Shown: positions 24,441 to 36,029, counted from the stretch's first letter. The stretch: 64,000 nucleotides of DNA from Bactrocera neohumeralis (GCF_024586455.1 NC_065922.1:32732089-32796088), one strand, 5' to 3'. The notes: generated by a model from the letters alone, not told the origin. A program made the numbers and translations.

Positions 24441-24560
24441 AAAATTTATTAAATCGTTCCATAAGAGATGTTGAGATCTTTTGCCACCTCTCTGTATCTG
24501 AGATCAAGGCCTCGTGCGCTAGTAAGAAGTTAATGGAATTTTAGTTTAAGACCATAGAAA
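24441..24560 (-). pseudogene. mariner scrap, first helix-turn-helix
   Basis: The minus strand reads DLRYREVAKDLNISYGTI, which matches the helix of the first mariner DNA-binding motif (residues like VREVAEDLNIS in the copy at 29598). Only about 120 bases are recognisable, with stops on both sides. The surrounding 24240-24600 may be more of the same element, too decayed to read. Confidence 0.4.
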
Positions 24561-24930
24561 TAGTTCATGGTTTTTGCGTTCTTTTAAAGTTATTTCCTAA
24601 AAATCTTTCTTAAAAAAATAATGAAAATAATATTAATTGTTTGGTCGTTGGGCCAGACAGAAGCTATGGATTCTTAAAAATTATTTATTTTTGATAAAAA
24701 ATTTGCGAAAACATTATCACTTGAATCAGAGCTTTTTTTGAAAGCTCGGGAGCAACACACCTTTTAGAGGATTCCTATGTGCAATTTATCGAACAACATG
24801 CTAATATACAATATTCAAACGAAACTTATGACTCTGCCCAAAACGATTTTTTTTCTGTTAGCAAAACAGAATACAAGAGAATGATGAAGTAGCTGAAAAT
24901 ATACTCAATTGTTCTATATATGTATGTATA

Positions 24931-25280
24931 TTAGAGTGATTCAAAAAAAAAAATTTTTTTTTCGTTTGATACTCTAAAATAGGTTCCTAGACACCTCTAA
25001 GAAAGCCTCTCCAAACATGAGTTTTTAATTGTAACGGGAAGGTCCTCCTACATACAGTTTTCTATTTTTTCTTATTATCAGATAGAAAAATTTATATCTC
25101 GCTTCCAACTACTTAAAAAAATATCTTGTTCCTTAGATTTTGTAGGAAATTGAATGCTCTACAAAAAAGGTCGATTATGATTTTTTCCTAAATCCAAACG
25201 TTAAAGTTTGAGGTGTCTAGGAACCTATTTTTCCGAGTACCAAACGAAAAAAAAATTTTTTTTTTTTGAATCACTCTAAT
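24931..25280. mobile_element. 350-bp MITE with about 68-bp terminal inverted repeats
   Basis: The left arm 24931-24997 starts TTAGAGTGATTC and runs through an A/T tract and CGTTTGATACTC to TAGGTTCCTAGACACCTC. The right arm 25210-25279 is its reverse complement with a few changes. The middle of about 210 bases has no coding content. Size, arms and the TA-rich flank fit a non-autonomous DNA transposon of the Tc1/mariner type, but the target duplication is ambiguous because both flanks are TATA-rich. The arms could form a strong hairpin. Confidence 0.8.
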
Positions 25281-25689
25281 GTATATACATATGTATGTAT
25301 GTATACATTTTTAATAAACTGATTATAATTACTGAACTGTTACCACGTCAAATAAATTCAAGGAACCTCAGCTTAGCTAAGACAATCGAAACTTTATGAA
25401 GCTAGAGTTGAAACTGTATACAGATGATTTCACGAATTTCGAAAACGGGCTTATTGTTATTGATTTTAACATTCATATTCACAAGCATATCGATACTGAT
25501 ACTGAAATTAGCAAACTTCTTTCGAAATCGCTTTATTGGTCATTTAGCAATATACCAATCTACAAAAAAAAAATATTTTGAAAATTGAATATGTACGAAG
25601 CTTTTCGAAGATTGCACTATTTCGGAACGTACTATTAAAAATTCAAATATTTTGAAATTTTAGTTCAAGAACAGGGTACTATATATAGC
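25281..25689. other. gene-free DNA
   Basis: TATG/TATA microsatellite at 25281-25310, then AT-rich sequence with no recognised element. Confidence 0.4.
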
Positions 25690-26815
25690 AAAGATCAAAT
25701 TTAAGCCAAAGTGCTCCATGAATACGCCCAAATCGAAACGACAAAAAATGTTTTCCTAGGTTGGTACAATATTTTTGCGTTCGTGTGAAGTTTGATCTCC
25801 ATATGTCAATTAGTGCGTGTTTTACAAAAATTGACCAATTAGCTTGTTGAGGAATTTGAGATTCCATTAGAATTTCGACTAAAAAATATTACAAAAGTGT
25901 TTTGGAGAGTCTACTTTATCACGCACCTAAATATTTGAGTTGCACAAGCATACAGCGAAGATGGTGATGAATTTGTCTCATGAGGGTCGTCCATCCTACT
26001 CTCGTAACGACAATAACATCGAAGAAGTTAAAGAAACTGTGCTTGAAAAGCGTTGTGAGAACGTTCAGTAAAGTAATGAAAGGTTCCTTCATGCAAGTAG
26101 TGGATGCTAATTACAATAACATTGAATAAGTTAAAGAAAAAGTCTTTGAAAATTGTAGTGTTGGCATTAAAGAGATAGCAGCGGATCTCAACTTCCCTTA
26201 TATACAACACAAACTGGTTAATATTTTGGGTAAGAAGCGTGTCAATATTAGATTCGCGCCAAAAAACCTGAACAGTTTGCTAAAACGTCATCGCAAAAAC
26301 GACGTCGCAAAAGAGACAACGTAGCTGTGGACACTACATTCACCATACCATGACCATGACAAGATATGAGTTTATGAATATGACGTCGAAACTGTCCAAA
26401 GATCTAGCGATGGGCACTCCAAAAATTAGCCGAAATCGAACAAACCTCGCCAGAGTCGGTAAAAAAAAATAAAGGTGATACGTTCAATAAGGTCAAACGA
26501 TCAATAAAGAACAATATTTAGCTGTTTTGGGGCACGTAAGTAAAGAAATTCCGGCTATAACCATAGCTACGCCAATAAAGAAGAATAAGTAATGAAGCAA
26601 CTCGTCGTAAACGACCGCATTTTTGGCCTGAAAATTAATACATTTTTCACCACGCTAATGCGCTGTCACATTCTGGTAAGATCGTGTCTGACTTTTTGGC
26701 CAAATTCGAAACAAGAGTCATCACTCAGACACCGCATTCGCCAGCCTTGGGTCACTGTGACTTTTTTTCTGATTTCGAAAATTAACGTGCCCATGGACCA
26801 ATAAATGCATTTACA
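25690..26815 (+). pseudogene. old mariner transposon, nearly full-length but heavily decayed
   Basis: Recognisable pieces appear in the right order: SHEGRPSYSRNDNNIEEVK (end of the first helix-turn-helix and linker) near 25975, NCSVGIKEIAADLNFPY near 26155, then VNILGKKRVNIRFAPKNLN, then KIxVYEYDVETVQ with the first catalytic block degraded, then KPRQSR. The region of the second Asp near 26650 is hardly recognisable. HSPALGHCDFFSDFEN near 26735 stands for the third catalytic block. ISKINVPMDQ ends it. Stops and frameshifts occur throughout. An internal segment (25987-26058 against 26105-26150, both with AATAACAT...GAA.AAGTTAAAG) looks duplicated. It belongs to the lineage seen at 14640. Confidence 0.7.
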
Positions 26816-28868
26816 TATTAAATTTAGCAAGTCAAGGATTTACATTTTTTAGCTCAACGCATACTTAAGGTAATATAAACTGTGTAATTGGTGGGATTTT
26901 TATATAGAACTGTTTGCCCCTACCGAACTCACTATCCAGCTTCAGCTTAAACGTGTTTTCCTTGAGACTGAATTTTTTCAAATCTCGTGAAAAATTTTAT
27001 ATTTCCTTACATAACCTCCATTTCGCGAAAAAATTCATATAAAGCTTAAAGCGTATGTTCTATTAGCCAGTCTTATGCAATTAGGATATCGTTTTAAAAT
27101 TTGTTTCAGAGATTTGAATTGCTAAAATCAACGACATCCGGCAAGATCACATTGAAAAACGTGATTCCCAAAATTTTTCTGTTAGATTTTTATAAATTCA
27201 AATAAATGTTTATTGAAGCCTAAATTAAATAAAATTAGTTTCTTTTTCCGTACTTATAAAATAAATTATCATATCAGGCTTAGCCCTAAAGTTTACCAAA
27301 GGCCTAGGAAGTTGTCATATATTTGCTCTACTACCTGTTTACCCACATAAGCCCTAAACCGTGTCTAAACTGTCCTATACAAAAAAACGAGAGAAAATAA
27401 GATTAGACACCCTCAAAGTTTTCTTAACTTATTCTACACTAACAACTATGCACGCATTTGAAAACTTTCGCCGATCCCATATGAGACATTCGCTGAAAGT
27501 TTATTGTACACTCATACCATACCTTATTTATTTTACTCATAACAACATTACTCAGAACACAATGACTAAGCCGTATGAACTTTGAACATGTGTTGAACTT
27601 CACTCTGGGCAGTTTTATTATTATATTTAAGCATTTCCTTGTATGAACACATAGTTTTTCCACATCGTTTAACCCGAGCGAATAGTGCGCCGCAATCATT
27701 AACTTTAGATAAATGAGTTGAGAATTAGTAATTTAGTGAAAGCATGGAAAGCGCCATAAAAAGCACTACAACAAAAACGCACACACACATACACAACCAC
27801 ATATGCAGCAACGATGACACCGGCAAGTAATTTTGCAAAATTTGTCATTAGTTGGTGCAGGCGAACAAAAAGAGATATTTTCAAAACAAAAACAACAACG
27901 CAAACAATACGGTTATGCTGCACATAAATACCAGCGTCATGCAGGCCGCACAGCAAAGTAGCGCACCGAAGCAGAGTGAACTAAAACGAAACAATAAATA
28001 TAATTAAAAACGCATCAGCAACAAGTTTTTTTGCTTTCATGCCAAAGCGAAGAGAGAAAAGACAAAATACAAACAATAAAAAGATATAAAAATAAAAATG
28101 AAAATCTCACAAAAAAAGGTGTGAGTTGTGCCAGCACCGCATAGGAAGTGGAACCGAATGAAATATGTCGCTTGCGAAACGCTACTTGCGAAAGTGGAAG
28201 CGCGATATGAGCACACTCAACAAAGCCACACGGGGCGTATACGTAACATACGCGAATGGCAATAGATTAACACAAATAAACGTTGCTGCGTTCGCCATTG
28301 TTGTAGTTGTTGTTGTTGTTGACTTTTGCGCTTTTTCGGCATACACACGAAGGCACTTCATAGTTTCCGCTCGCGTTGTTGGGCCTCATTTATTATGCTC
28401 GTTGCCAACTGATATATGCGCGGCATGAATGCAACACACAGCGCGGTGGATATGTTAGAAGGAGTGGGATTCACGTGCAGAAAACAATATAATCAAGCTG
28501 AATTGGAGTGCATGTTGCTACAAGTAGACAACAATTGTACTACAATGGCAATCAACAAATAAACACTATTACGTAACAATAACTGCGTCGTTAATGTATG
28601 GACGAGGAAATGTGTTTAAGCCCATAAAAGGTCTATAAATATAGATATACCATATAATAGGTATAATAAGTATGCATTTAAAGCAGATAAAGAAAACTTT
28701 ATGTGCGATTTTCGACATTTGCAAAATATTTATATATGAAATGCGTTGAAATGCGTTAAATAGCATTCGGCTTTTGAATATTATTTATACAAAAAGATAC
28801 TTTATATGTTTATACTTGTATAACAACAAACATCGTTAAACACTTATAAGCAGATCTTTTACTTGTTT
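26816..28868. other. unique DNA, no recognised gene
   Basis: Contains a GTT run at 28299-28321 that gives a poly-Val frame, and CA repeats near 27780. An ATG frame at 28165-28428 is open for 87 codons (basic N-terminus, Val7, Cys/Ala-rich end). It has no recognised domain and spans the microsatellite, so I do not call it a gene. Confidence 0.4.
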
Positions 28869-28869
28869 T

Positions 28870-29356
28870 TGATCAGTCAGTTTGTATTTAGTGGTGGGCT
28901 CTGAAAAATTTGTTCGGATATCGCAGTGTTGCTTTGGAAAATTGCCCCCTCCAAATTTCATGAATATATCTTGTCAAATAAAAAAGTTTTTCATACAAGG
29001 CCTTGAGCTCGGTCAGTCAAATTGTATGGCAGCTATATGATATAATAGTCCGATCTGAAAAATTAGTGCGGATCTTGTACCGTTGACTTGAAAACTAATC
29101 CATGACAAATTTCGCAAAGAAAACTTGTCAAATAAAAAAGTTGTCTACATAAGGACTTCAGCTTGACCGTTTACTTTGAATGGTAGCTTTATGCTACAGA
29201 GGTGCCATATCGGCAGTTCCGTTAAATGAGCAGCTTCTTTGGGAGAAAAGAACTTTTGCAGAATTTCAGATCGATTTCTGAAAATAAGGAAATAGTTTGC
29301 GTATAAACAGACGGACAAATATAGCAAAATTTATTCAGTTAATTCATAAATAAGCT
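28870..29356 (+). repeat. DINE-1-like repeat (family A), copy A4
   Basis: Two core units with landmarks CAGCTATATG at 29030 and TAGCTTTATG at 29183, 153 bp apart. CCATATCGGCAGTTCCGTTA and AAACAGACGGACAAATA follow. The terminal GGGTCTCC module and the hairpin end are missing. It lies just upstream of two nested mariners. Confidence 0.7.
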
Positions 29357-29387
29357 TAAACCTTCAAATATGAATAGCAGATTTAAA

Positions 29388-29430
29388 GAAAACAGAACAA
29401 ATGGTTTTTTCGCCAAAATCAATTTATTTT
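29388..29430 (-). repeat. detached 3' end piece of the mariner at 30262-31039
   Basis: ACAGAACAAATGG followed by a T run and CGCCAAAATCAA matches positions 47443-47467 inside the sister element (ACAGAACAAATGG, T run, CGGCAAAATCAA). In the sister this lies directly inside the terminal inverted repeat. The mariner at 29440-30250 therefore sits between two pieces of an older mariner. Confidence 0.6.
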
Positions 29431-29439
29431 CCATTTTTA

Positions 29440-30250
29440 ATGTTCATTTAATTGTTGACAGCTGCTTTGCTTGCACGTGTTTTGGATCGTCTTCAATTTT
29501 TACCTATTCAAAAAAAATGGATCAAAGAACCTGTATCAAATTTTGTGTGAAAAACGAAATTAATAATTAAATTGAAAATTGCGCGGATGCATTCCGAATG
29601 TTGACTGTGGCATACGGAGAAGCTACCTTGGACCGAAGCAACGTTTATCGGTGGTACAAAATGTTCTCAGAAGGCCGAGAAGATGTGAACGACGAAGAGC
29701 GTGCCGGACGCCTGAGCAGTTCAACAACAGACGAAAAAATTAATGAAGTGGAGAAAATGGTATTAGCCAATCGTCGAAACACTGTTAGAGAAGTTGCTGA
29801 GGACCTAAACATATCGCTTGGCAAGTTATGCGCAATTTGCGCGAAGCAATCCGCCAGAAACGCCCTGATTTGTGGAAGAACAAAAATTGACTTTTGCACC
29901 ACGATAACGCCCCTGCTCACACATCGTTGCTTGTGCGCAACTTTTTGACCAAAAACAACACACTAATGATGCCGCAGCCACCGTACTCCCCAGATCTGGC
30001 CCCCTGTGACTTTTTCTTGTTCCCTACCCTGAATAGGCCCATGAAAGGACGACGTTACGCTTCTCTTGACGAGATAAAGACGGCATCGAACGACGAGCTG
30101 AAGAAGATAAAAAAATGATTTTTTGTAGTGCTTCGAAGATTGGAAAATAATATCTCATGGGGATTACTTTGAAGGGGACAAAATAGATATTCATGAATAA
30201 ATAAATAATTTTTGAAAAAACACAAAATTCGCGATACTTTTTGAACATAC
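29440..30250 (+). pseudogene. internally deleted mariner inserted in another mariner
   Basis: Begins MDQRTCIKFCVKNEI at 29516 (stop soon after), then DAFRMLTVAYGEATLDRSNV, YRWYKMFSEGREDVNDEERA, then VREVAEDLNISLG. Directly after that it jumps to NLREAIRQKRPDLWKNKN, skipping about 120 residues including the first catalytic Asp. HHDNAPAHTSLL (second Asp) and YSPDLAPCDFFLFPTL (third Asp) follow, ending near KTASNDELKKIKK. Some frames are interrupted by single stops. The 3' terminal repeat is ATTCGCGATACTTTTTGAAC near 30228-30247. Without the first Asp it is non-autonomous. About 810 bases, versus roughly 1.3 kb for an intact mariner. Confidence 0.85.
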
Positions 30251-30261
30251 CTCGTATGTCG

Positions 30262-31039
30262 GTGCAAGCCTTTTAAATGGCTTCAACGTCTGCATAACGC
30301 TATCCTTTCATGGGCAAATGCATTTTTGCGAAAAGGAAGAAGTCGCACGGTGCCATATCAGATGAATACGAAGAGTGGTTAATGGTTAAAATTTGATTTT
30401 TTGTAAAATAATCGTCTTTCGAATGTTGGATTCTGAGCAATTTTTGGTCGTCAGTCAATTTGTGCTGAACAAACCGTGCACACACCTTTCGTAAGCCCAA
30501 ATGTTCGGTCAAAATGCGATAAATCGTTGTTTTGGAGATGTTCAATTCCATGACTTTCAATGATGATTTCGGCTGATTTTTGATGAATTCACGCACAGTT
30601 TCGATGAAATTTCCGTAATTCACCATAATTTCCGGTGACCACGTTTGATCGTCATTTATGTCCTCACGACCACTTTGAAAACGTTGAAACCACCCGTGCG
30701 CTCTGCTACGTGATAGGCAATCGTCGCCATAAACTTGTTTCATCAATTAAAACGTTTCGGTAAAAGTTTGACCAATTTTTTTTTTTTTTTAATAAAATAA
30801 ATTCTTTTTTAAACAAAATTTACTGTTGGCTCTTTGTTCGAAGCTCAATTTCGCACCGATAAAACAAACATACTGACACTTAAAACGCAATAACTTCACT
30901 TCCAATCGATGAAATGTCATGAAATTCCCACTGGACAATCGATAAAGATAGCAGATTCTAACGCACCAGTCGATATATAGTTGGCGCCACCAGGGAGCGC
31001 TAGATTCAAAAAGTCCTGTTTACTTCAGAAAGCTCCTTG
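30262..31039 (-). pseudogene. internally deleted mariner, twin of the 47397 copy
   Basis: Minus-strand frame starting MMKQVYGDDCLSRSRAHGWF, then FQRFQSGREDINDDQ, VREFIKNQPKSSLKVMELNI, and HLGLRKVCARFVQHKLTDDQ. After RIQHSKDDYFTKNQ it runs directly into ILTINHSSYSSDMAPCDFFL. The first and second catalytic blocks (about 155 residues) are missing and only the third Asp remains. The frame is otherwise open for 148 codons, which suggests a fairly young copy. The right terminal repeat (TTTACTTCAGAAAGCTCC near 31019) matches that of the 47397 copy. The left end is interrupted by the mariner at 29440. Confidence 0.85.
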
Positions 31040-32875
31040 TAATTTTAAATTCTAGTCTAAAAATACTTTCGTTGAATGATTAAGCGAGATATATGGATAT
31101 TTAAAGAATACTATATTGGAGTAAAAAAAACAAAAACCATGTAACCTCTAATGGATTGGTATATACATATGTGCACTAAAAATTCACGCACTTAAGTTTT
31201 AGGAACAATTACTCAAACTCTTTAATTAGCTGTAGAAGTCAAGTGGAAGTCAAATTTCATACAAATTTCCTTCCATAACTCGAAGTACTTGTCGATTATG
31301 GTGATTCGATTTAGGGAAGTTCGACTGTAATATGTCGTCGCAATTGCTGCATGAGAGACTGTTGATTTTCTCAAGTTACTACATTTCTATTTGGAACTAT
31401 TACACAGTGGATTTTCGATCGCCTCTGTAACGATGCTTTAGACTTTTCCAGAAGAAGACTTAAGTTTTGTAAGTTTGCTTATCTCAACCTCAGCACATGA
31501 CTTGTCTCTGTTTCATTACATTACTATAGTTTCTTCCTCAAATTACCACTATTACTTCACCACAATTCTCGTTTCTTTTTTATATTATTTTTGCTTCAAA
31601 AACTAAATCCCATGCCCAAAATCCTTATTCTTGCCTAAAACTAGTTGGCATGAGTGAATGTCAAAGTCGGATCTAAAATGTAGAAGTTAACATACTCGTA
31701 ATTCAGTTTTATACTGCCTACTATCAAATAAAGTTAGGCACTTTTGTTACTGCCGGCAATTGAAACAGCTATAGCCATACCTTTTTATAAAATGTCAATA
31801 ACATCTTTTGCCATATTTGAAGTTGTCATTCCGAAAACTTCCATAAGTTTTTAAAGAATCTTGACTTCCACCCCCTCAAGAAGTGCCACAACCGATATTG
31901 CTATCGGTCCCATTTCCAAATTAGATAAACAATGATGCGAACACTAACTAATAGTACCGAAGAAATTCAGTTCCGCTGCTAGAACTATTACTTCAAGCAT
32001 CAAACTAAGTAAGTTTAGAATCAACTGGATAAGATAAGTGACCGACCGATCTGATTCTTCAGCCTCATTTTCAACTTGTGCCAAGTAATCCATATCTGGT
32101 TAGTTTAAAAGTTAAGCGGCTATACCAGTGTAACCCATGAAAATTTCAGCTATATTTAAAGATTTATTTTACAAAAGTATTGAAAAATAACGGAGTTATG
32201 TGCTGTTTTCGAAAGTGCCAAAAAAAGTGGCTCTACATGATTCCGGCCAAATGAGTAGTAGTGAAACAAATAAATTCAAAAAGTTATTAAAGTCGAAGGT
32301 AAAATGGCGTAGTTCAGAAACAAAATTGTTCTTTTAGGTAAAAAATTGTCCATTTTTTTAATGCCAAAATGACAATTTTCAAACAATCAAAAAGTTCGTA
32401 GGTCATTGTATAGTAAATATATTCAAGAATACTCAGTTTCAATTTGAAGTCGACCAGTCCGAGCACCTGGAGAGTCAAGACAAACATTTCTCGTTGAGTT
32501 ATGATGTCAGCAATTTTGAAAAATGTCGTTTAAAGTTTCACTTCTATATACATATATTTGTACCTGCGAGCGGTTGCTCTTTAAAACGCTGCCATCCAAA
32601 AACTAATCAAGATAGTTCGGTAGCGGCAGTTTTTAACACATTGCGTGAAAGGCTCGATAACTAATTTACGAATCCTTGCTATTCAAACTAGTTTATAATC
32701 GGGTATTATATCTTCTTTTATTAAGCAACTAGTTTCAATTCTTCAGCCTAATTGATATAAGATCCAGTAAAAATCAATGCATTATTTTGTTTTATAAGTA
32801 CAAAGTGGCGCTAGTAAGATAAGATTTTGTGCTAAAATAATCTTTTGGCGGTTTTGTGATTGTTTGGCTCAGTAT
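31040..32875. other. gene-free DNA, unresolved
   Basis: No coding motif. A 37-base phrase at about 32459-32495 (CGAGCACCTGGAGAGTCAAG and following) recurs at 33771-33806 in the leader of the mariner at 33004, so a further copy of that mariner leader lies here. Confidence 0.4.
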
Positions 32876-32879
32876 TATT

Positions 32880-33003
32880 TGAGCACGTCTCAAAGTGGAT
32901 ACCAGCAAAGACAAAAATAACATTTTACAGTTTTTCTTTCATAAAGGCGAAAACGTGAGTCAGGCGGCTGAAAATGTAAATAGTGTTTATGGATCTGATA
33001 CTA
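32880..33003 (+). pseudogene. mariner N-terminal scrap interrupted by another mariner
   Basis: Reads MDTSKDKNNILQFFFHKGEN then VSQAAENVNSVYGSDT, the first helix-turn-helix of the family also seen at 2080 (ILQYYYDKGKNASQAA...VYGPDT). The frame ends at 33003, where a TA dinucleotide and the terminal repeat of the next mariner begin. No continuation was recognised to the right of 34530, so the rest was lost. Confidence 0.7.
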
Positions 33004-34528
33004 CAGGATTCGTCCGAAAAGTAAAAGGACTGAATTTCTTCCGCCGCGACTGTACTTCGGAGCTCCCCCTGCGGGTAGGGGTTAGAATTTACCCGTGGTA
33101 AGGCATGCCTGTCGTAAGAGGCGACTAAAATCCATATGAACTATGTCTTTCTTTCTGGGCTTGACTTGCTTGTCAGCGTAGTCTATGTCTGAAATAGTGC
33201 TATAATACTCATCTTGAAATGATTATTATAAGCTTTATATTTATTCCAGGTATAAGGCATTGGTCTCACGAGACAAATGTCGCCAGTCATTGAGTCCTAG
33301 GGGCTCAACTGGTAGGAGCAAAAGCTTCAAGGCCTTACCAGAGACTTTAACCTGGTACCACGGGGTTTGGCCCTTTGTGGAGATTCGTGGTGGCTGTGGT
33401 TTAAACCCAAAGGCAGACAGGGTTGAAAAATTCAGTCCAATGTGGAGTCGCATTGCGGCCGGGTGCCGGACCCAAAGTACGGCAGAGGTTTTAGATCGGC
33501 CTCGTACCCGACCAAGGCGGCTAAGGTGTCCCTATCCACCTGAACCAATTGGAACCAAAGTATACGTGCAAAATGCATTTATACTTTGGGGCGCTGATCA
33601 ACGCATTGTATTGATGTATGTGCTTCAAAGAAAGCACCGTGAGGTTAGGCCGTCGTCGGCAGGTACTCACGTAAATCGCAACAATTGTTGTTGTACTTCG
33701 GAGCGTGCGCGCACCGACTGGATTCAGTAGAGATCCTAGCTAACGAACGAGCGGCTGGTCAGTTGTCTCCGAGCACCTAGAGAGTCAAGACAAACAGTTT
33801 CGTGTGACGTGTTTCTGTGAGTGCTGCAAGCCGAAAATGCAACGTTCGTTAGATCAGAGGTAAGCGATTAAATTTTGTGTGAAACTCTGTGATATGATCA
33901 AGCAGGCTTACCCAGACGTTGCTTTAGCAAGAACTGGTGGCATCAGGCCTTTTTGGAGGGCCGGGAAGAGGTCGCTGATGAAGACGGAAAGAATCAAAGT
34001 GAAAACGGTGGTAATTGTCTTTCTTGACATCAAAGGCACCGTCTACTATGAATTTCTTCCTCCTGGACAAACCGTCAACGCCAAGTTTTACGTGGAAGTC
34101 CTCAAGAGACTCAAACGAAGGGTCAATCGGGCCCGACAAGACATCGTAGCCGATAAGAAGTTGCACCACGTCAACGCCCCGGCTCACATCGCCTTTCTTG
34201 TGAACAGCTACCTAACCAAGGCCGGCATCACAACGCTTCCGCAGCCGCCCTACAGCCCAGATGTAACCCACTCGGACTGTTTTTGTTTCCTTGCCTGAAA
34301 ATGCCGAAAGGCAAGCACTTTGAGACGACAAAGGGGATCCAAGCAGCATGCACCTCCACTTTCAAGGCTATTCCGGAGAATGCCTTCCGGCCTTCAATGC
34401 TTGGAAAACGCTCTGGCAGCGCTGCAGCGACGCAGAGGAGCCTATTGTGAAAGTTTTTAAAGAATTGTAACGATTTGTTCAATAAATTTTTTAAATCGAC
34501 TCAGTCCTATTACTTCCGGACAAACGCT
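33004..34528 (+). mobile_element. mariner with matching terminal repeats, carrying a SINE-like insertion
   Basis: The left terminus ATTCGTCCGAAAAGTAAAAG (about 33008) pairs with the reverse complement of 34499-34528 (GTTTGTCCGGAAGTAATAGG). TA flanks both sides (33002-33003, 34529-34530). The body is interrupted at 33064-33691. The transposase part begins near MQRSLDQR at 33838, then FCVKLCDMIKQAYPDVALAR. A deletion follows, because RIKVKTVVIVFLDIKGTVYY comes next, so the first catalytic Asp is gone. HVNAPAHIAFLVNSYLTKAG holds the second position, with Asp replaced by Val. PPYSPDVTHSDCFCF holds the third. The C-terminal part is frameshifted. It is inactive. Confidence 0.85.
33064..33691 (+). 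mobile_element. 628-bp SINE-like element with 13-bp target duplication
   Basis: Flanked by the perfect direct repeat TGTACTTCGGAGC at 33051-33063 and 33692-33704. When the insert and one repeat copy are removed, the mariner leader reads through. It begins CCCCCTGCGGGTAGGGGTTA, then CCTGTCGTAAGAGGCGACTA, a box I know as highly repeated in arthropod genomes. The 3' end is ACAATTGTTG, without a long poly-A. An internal part (about 33378-33530) recurs inverted at 49690-49868. A frame of 156 codons inside it has no recognised domain. The target duplication and size suggest a retroposed non-autonomous element. No clear tRNA-like promoter was found, so a truncated LINE is possible. Confidence 0.7.
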
Positions 34529-34529
34529 T

Positions 34530-36029
34530 ATTCAGGCAACACATTTATTTTACACTGTGCGTCAATTACCAGGGCTACCTATTATATTTGTACAGGAGTT
34601 CACAAATATTCTCATCTGAACTACTACTTTGTCTCAACAGACTACTTTTGGAGGCTTTCAGCAAAGGTTTAAGCAAACCATGACTCCCTGAAAGCTTGTA
34701 TTAATTTTTAGAAAGTTTCCCATTTTTTATTTTTTTATATTTTCATTAAAAAGTTGATGTGTAATCTAATAAAAGTATTCACATTATGTAAAAAATCTTA
34801 CTCTTAAATTCGCACTTGAATTTAAGAAACACATCATTGGTACATGCAAATCTTGCAGAGTTCCAAGGCGAAAGTGTGCTTTCCATTCCCCCACTCAGAG
34901 CAAAAGACCAGCTTAAGCTACTCTCATTCAAACCGCAAAAGAACAACAGCGCAACCGACAGCACAGCAGCAACAACAACAACTCGCCTACGTGACTATAA
35001 ACCTGCCGCATTGTAATACATACTAAGTAAGTGGGCTTTTGTAATCCTTTGAAGTAGTCAAAACAAACTCTATCGCCGTTTCGCTTTCTCATCTGCCGCT
35101 CGAGCGACGGCGGACGCGTCTGTTTGTCTGTCTGTACACTGCGGCTGCTGTATTGTCGGCAACGAAAGTGAAGTGCTGCTGGGAATTAACTTGTTTTACG
35201 CGAATCAAGTGCAATTTTCTTGCACGAGAGTTCATTGCAACGCTGCAACAACAATGTCGGTGTTGCTGCTGCTGCCGTCAGTGTACCCAGAAGTGGCGGC
35301 ATAAAGGCGAAATGCAAAAAGAAAGTATACTGAAGCTAAACGCTGTGGTGAGACACTTGAAAGTGAGTGAGCTGATCTTTAGCGCGGCGGTGCTTAATGC
35401 AATGAGGTATGTCGGCATTACAACCAAGTTGTTTTGTAAAAATGGTAAAATGGTGTGTGTGCGGGAGTCCTTGTGGCTTTTCAAGGCGAAGGCGCCTCTG
35501 TTGGATGTGCGGATTTGTGTAGAAAATGCAGGAATTTTAAGAGCGTTAGTGTAAATATTGTTGTTGGCATGATGAATATCTTCGCAATTTTGCATATTTA
35601 CGAACATATTTTAATTTTTTGCATATATACATATTTACTTTTTAAATGCTCTTAAAGTTGTTGCTCTATTACTTCCCCCACAAATTGCCCTTCATATGCA
35701 TTTGCGAAATCCTTTTAACTTGTTTGCCTTTGCGCCTCTTCATTAGCTTCAGGGATTACTACATAAGCCATGGGGTACCGTTAGGCTGTGAGTGCTTTGC
35801 AGACGCCAGGGACTTTGACTGCCCAGCCGCAATAAATTTAATTATTTAACGGTCGCGGTCTTTGCTTTCGCTGCATTATAAATGTTAAATAAATGCTTTT
35901 CCACTTTGATTTCACTGTCTGTGGCTCATTTTCATTTTCTACGCCTCAATGACGGCAATTTGTCGGCACATCATTAATTTTGCAACGAATTCAATTTTGT
36001 CAATAAAGTTGATAAATGTGAGGCATCAT
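34530..36029. other. unique DNA, possible regulatory or first-exon region
   Basis: From about 34900 to 35560 the DNA is non-repetitive and GC-richer, with CAG/CTG runs (34960-34985, 35245-35280) and GTCTGTCTGTCTG near 35120. GTGAGA at 35348 and GTGAGT at 35363 could be splice donors of a leader exon. The long frame over 35153-35554 does not begin with ATG and has Cys runs from CTG-type repeats, so it is not called. Confidence 0.3.

Noticed and set aside
28165..28428. 87-codon ATG frame with a poly-Val run
   Set aside because: The run is a GTT microsatellite, and there is no domain, no clear leader and no splice signals.
33064..33130. tRNA-like pol III promoter at the head of the SINE-like element
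   Set aside because: GGGGTTAGAATTTACCC only loosely resembles a B box, and no convincing A box at the right distance was found.
33260..33730. 156-codon plus-strand frame
   Set aside because: It lies within the SINE-like element, crosses its right boundary and the target duplication, and the related copy at 49690 does not keep a comparable frame.
35153..35554. 133-codon plus-strand frame
   Set aside because: No ATG at the start, Cys run from CTG-type repeats, no domain. Kept only as a possible leader region.
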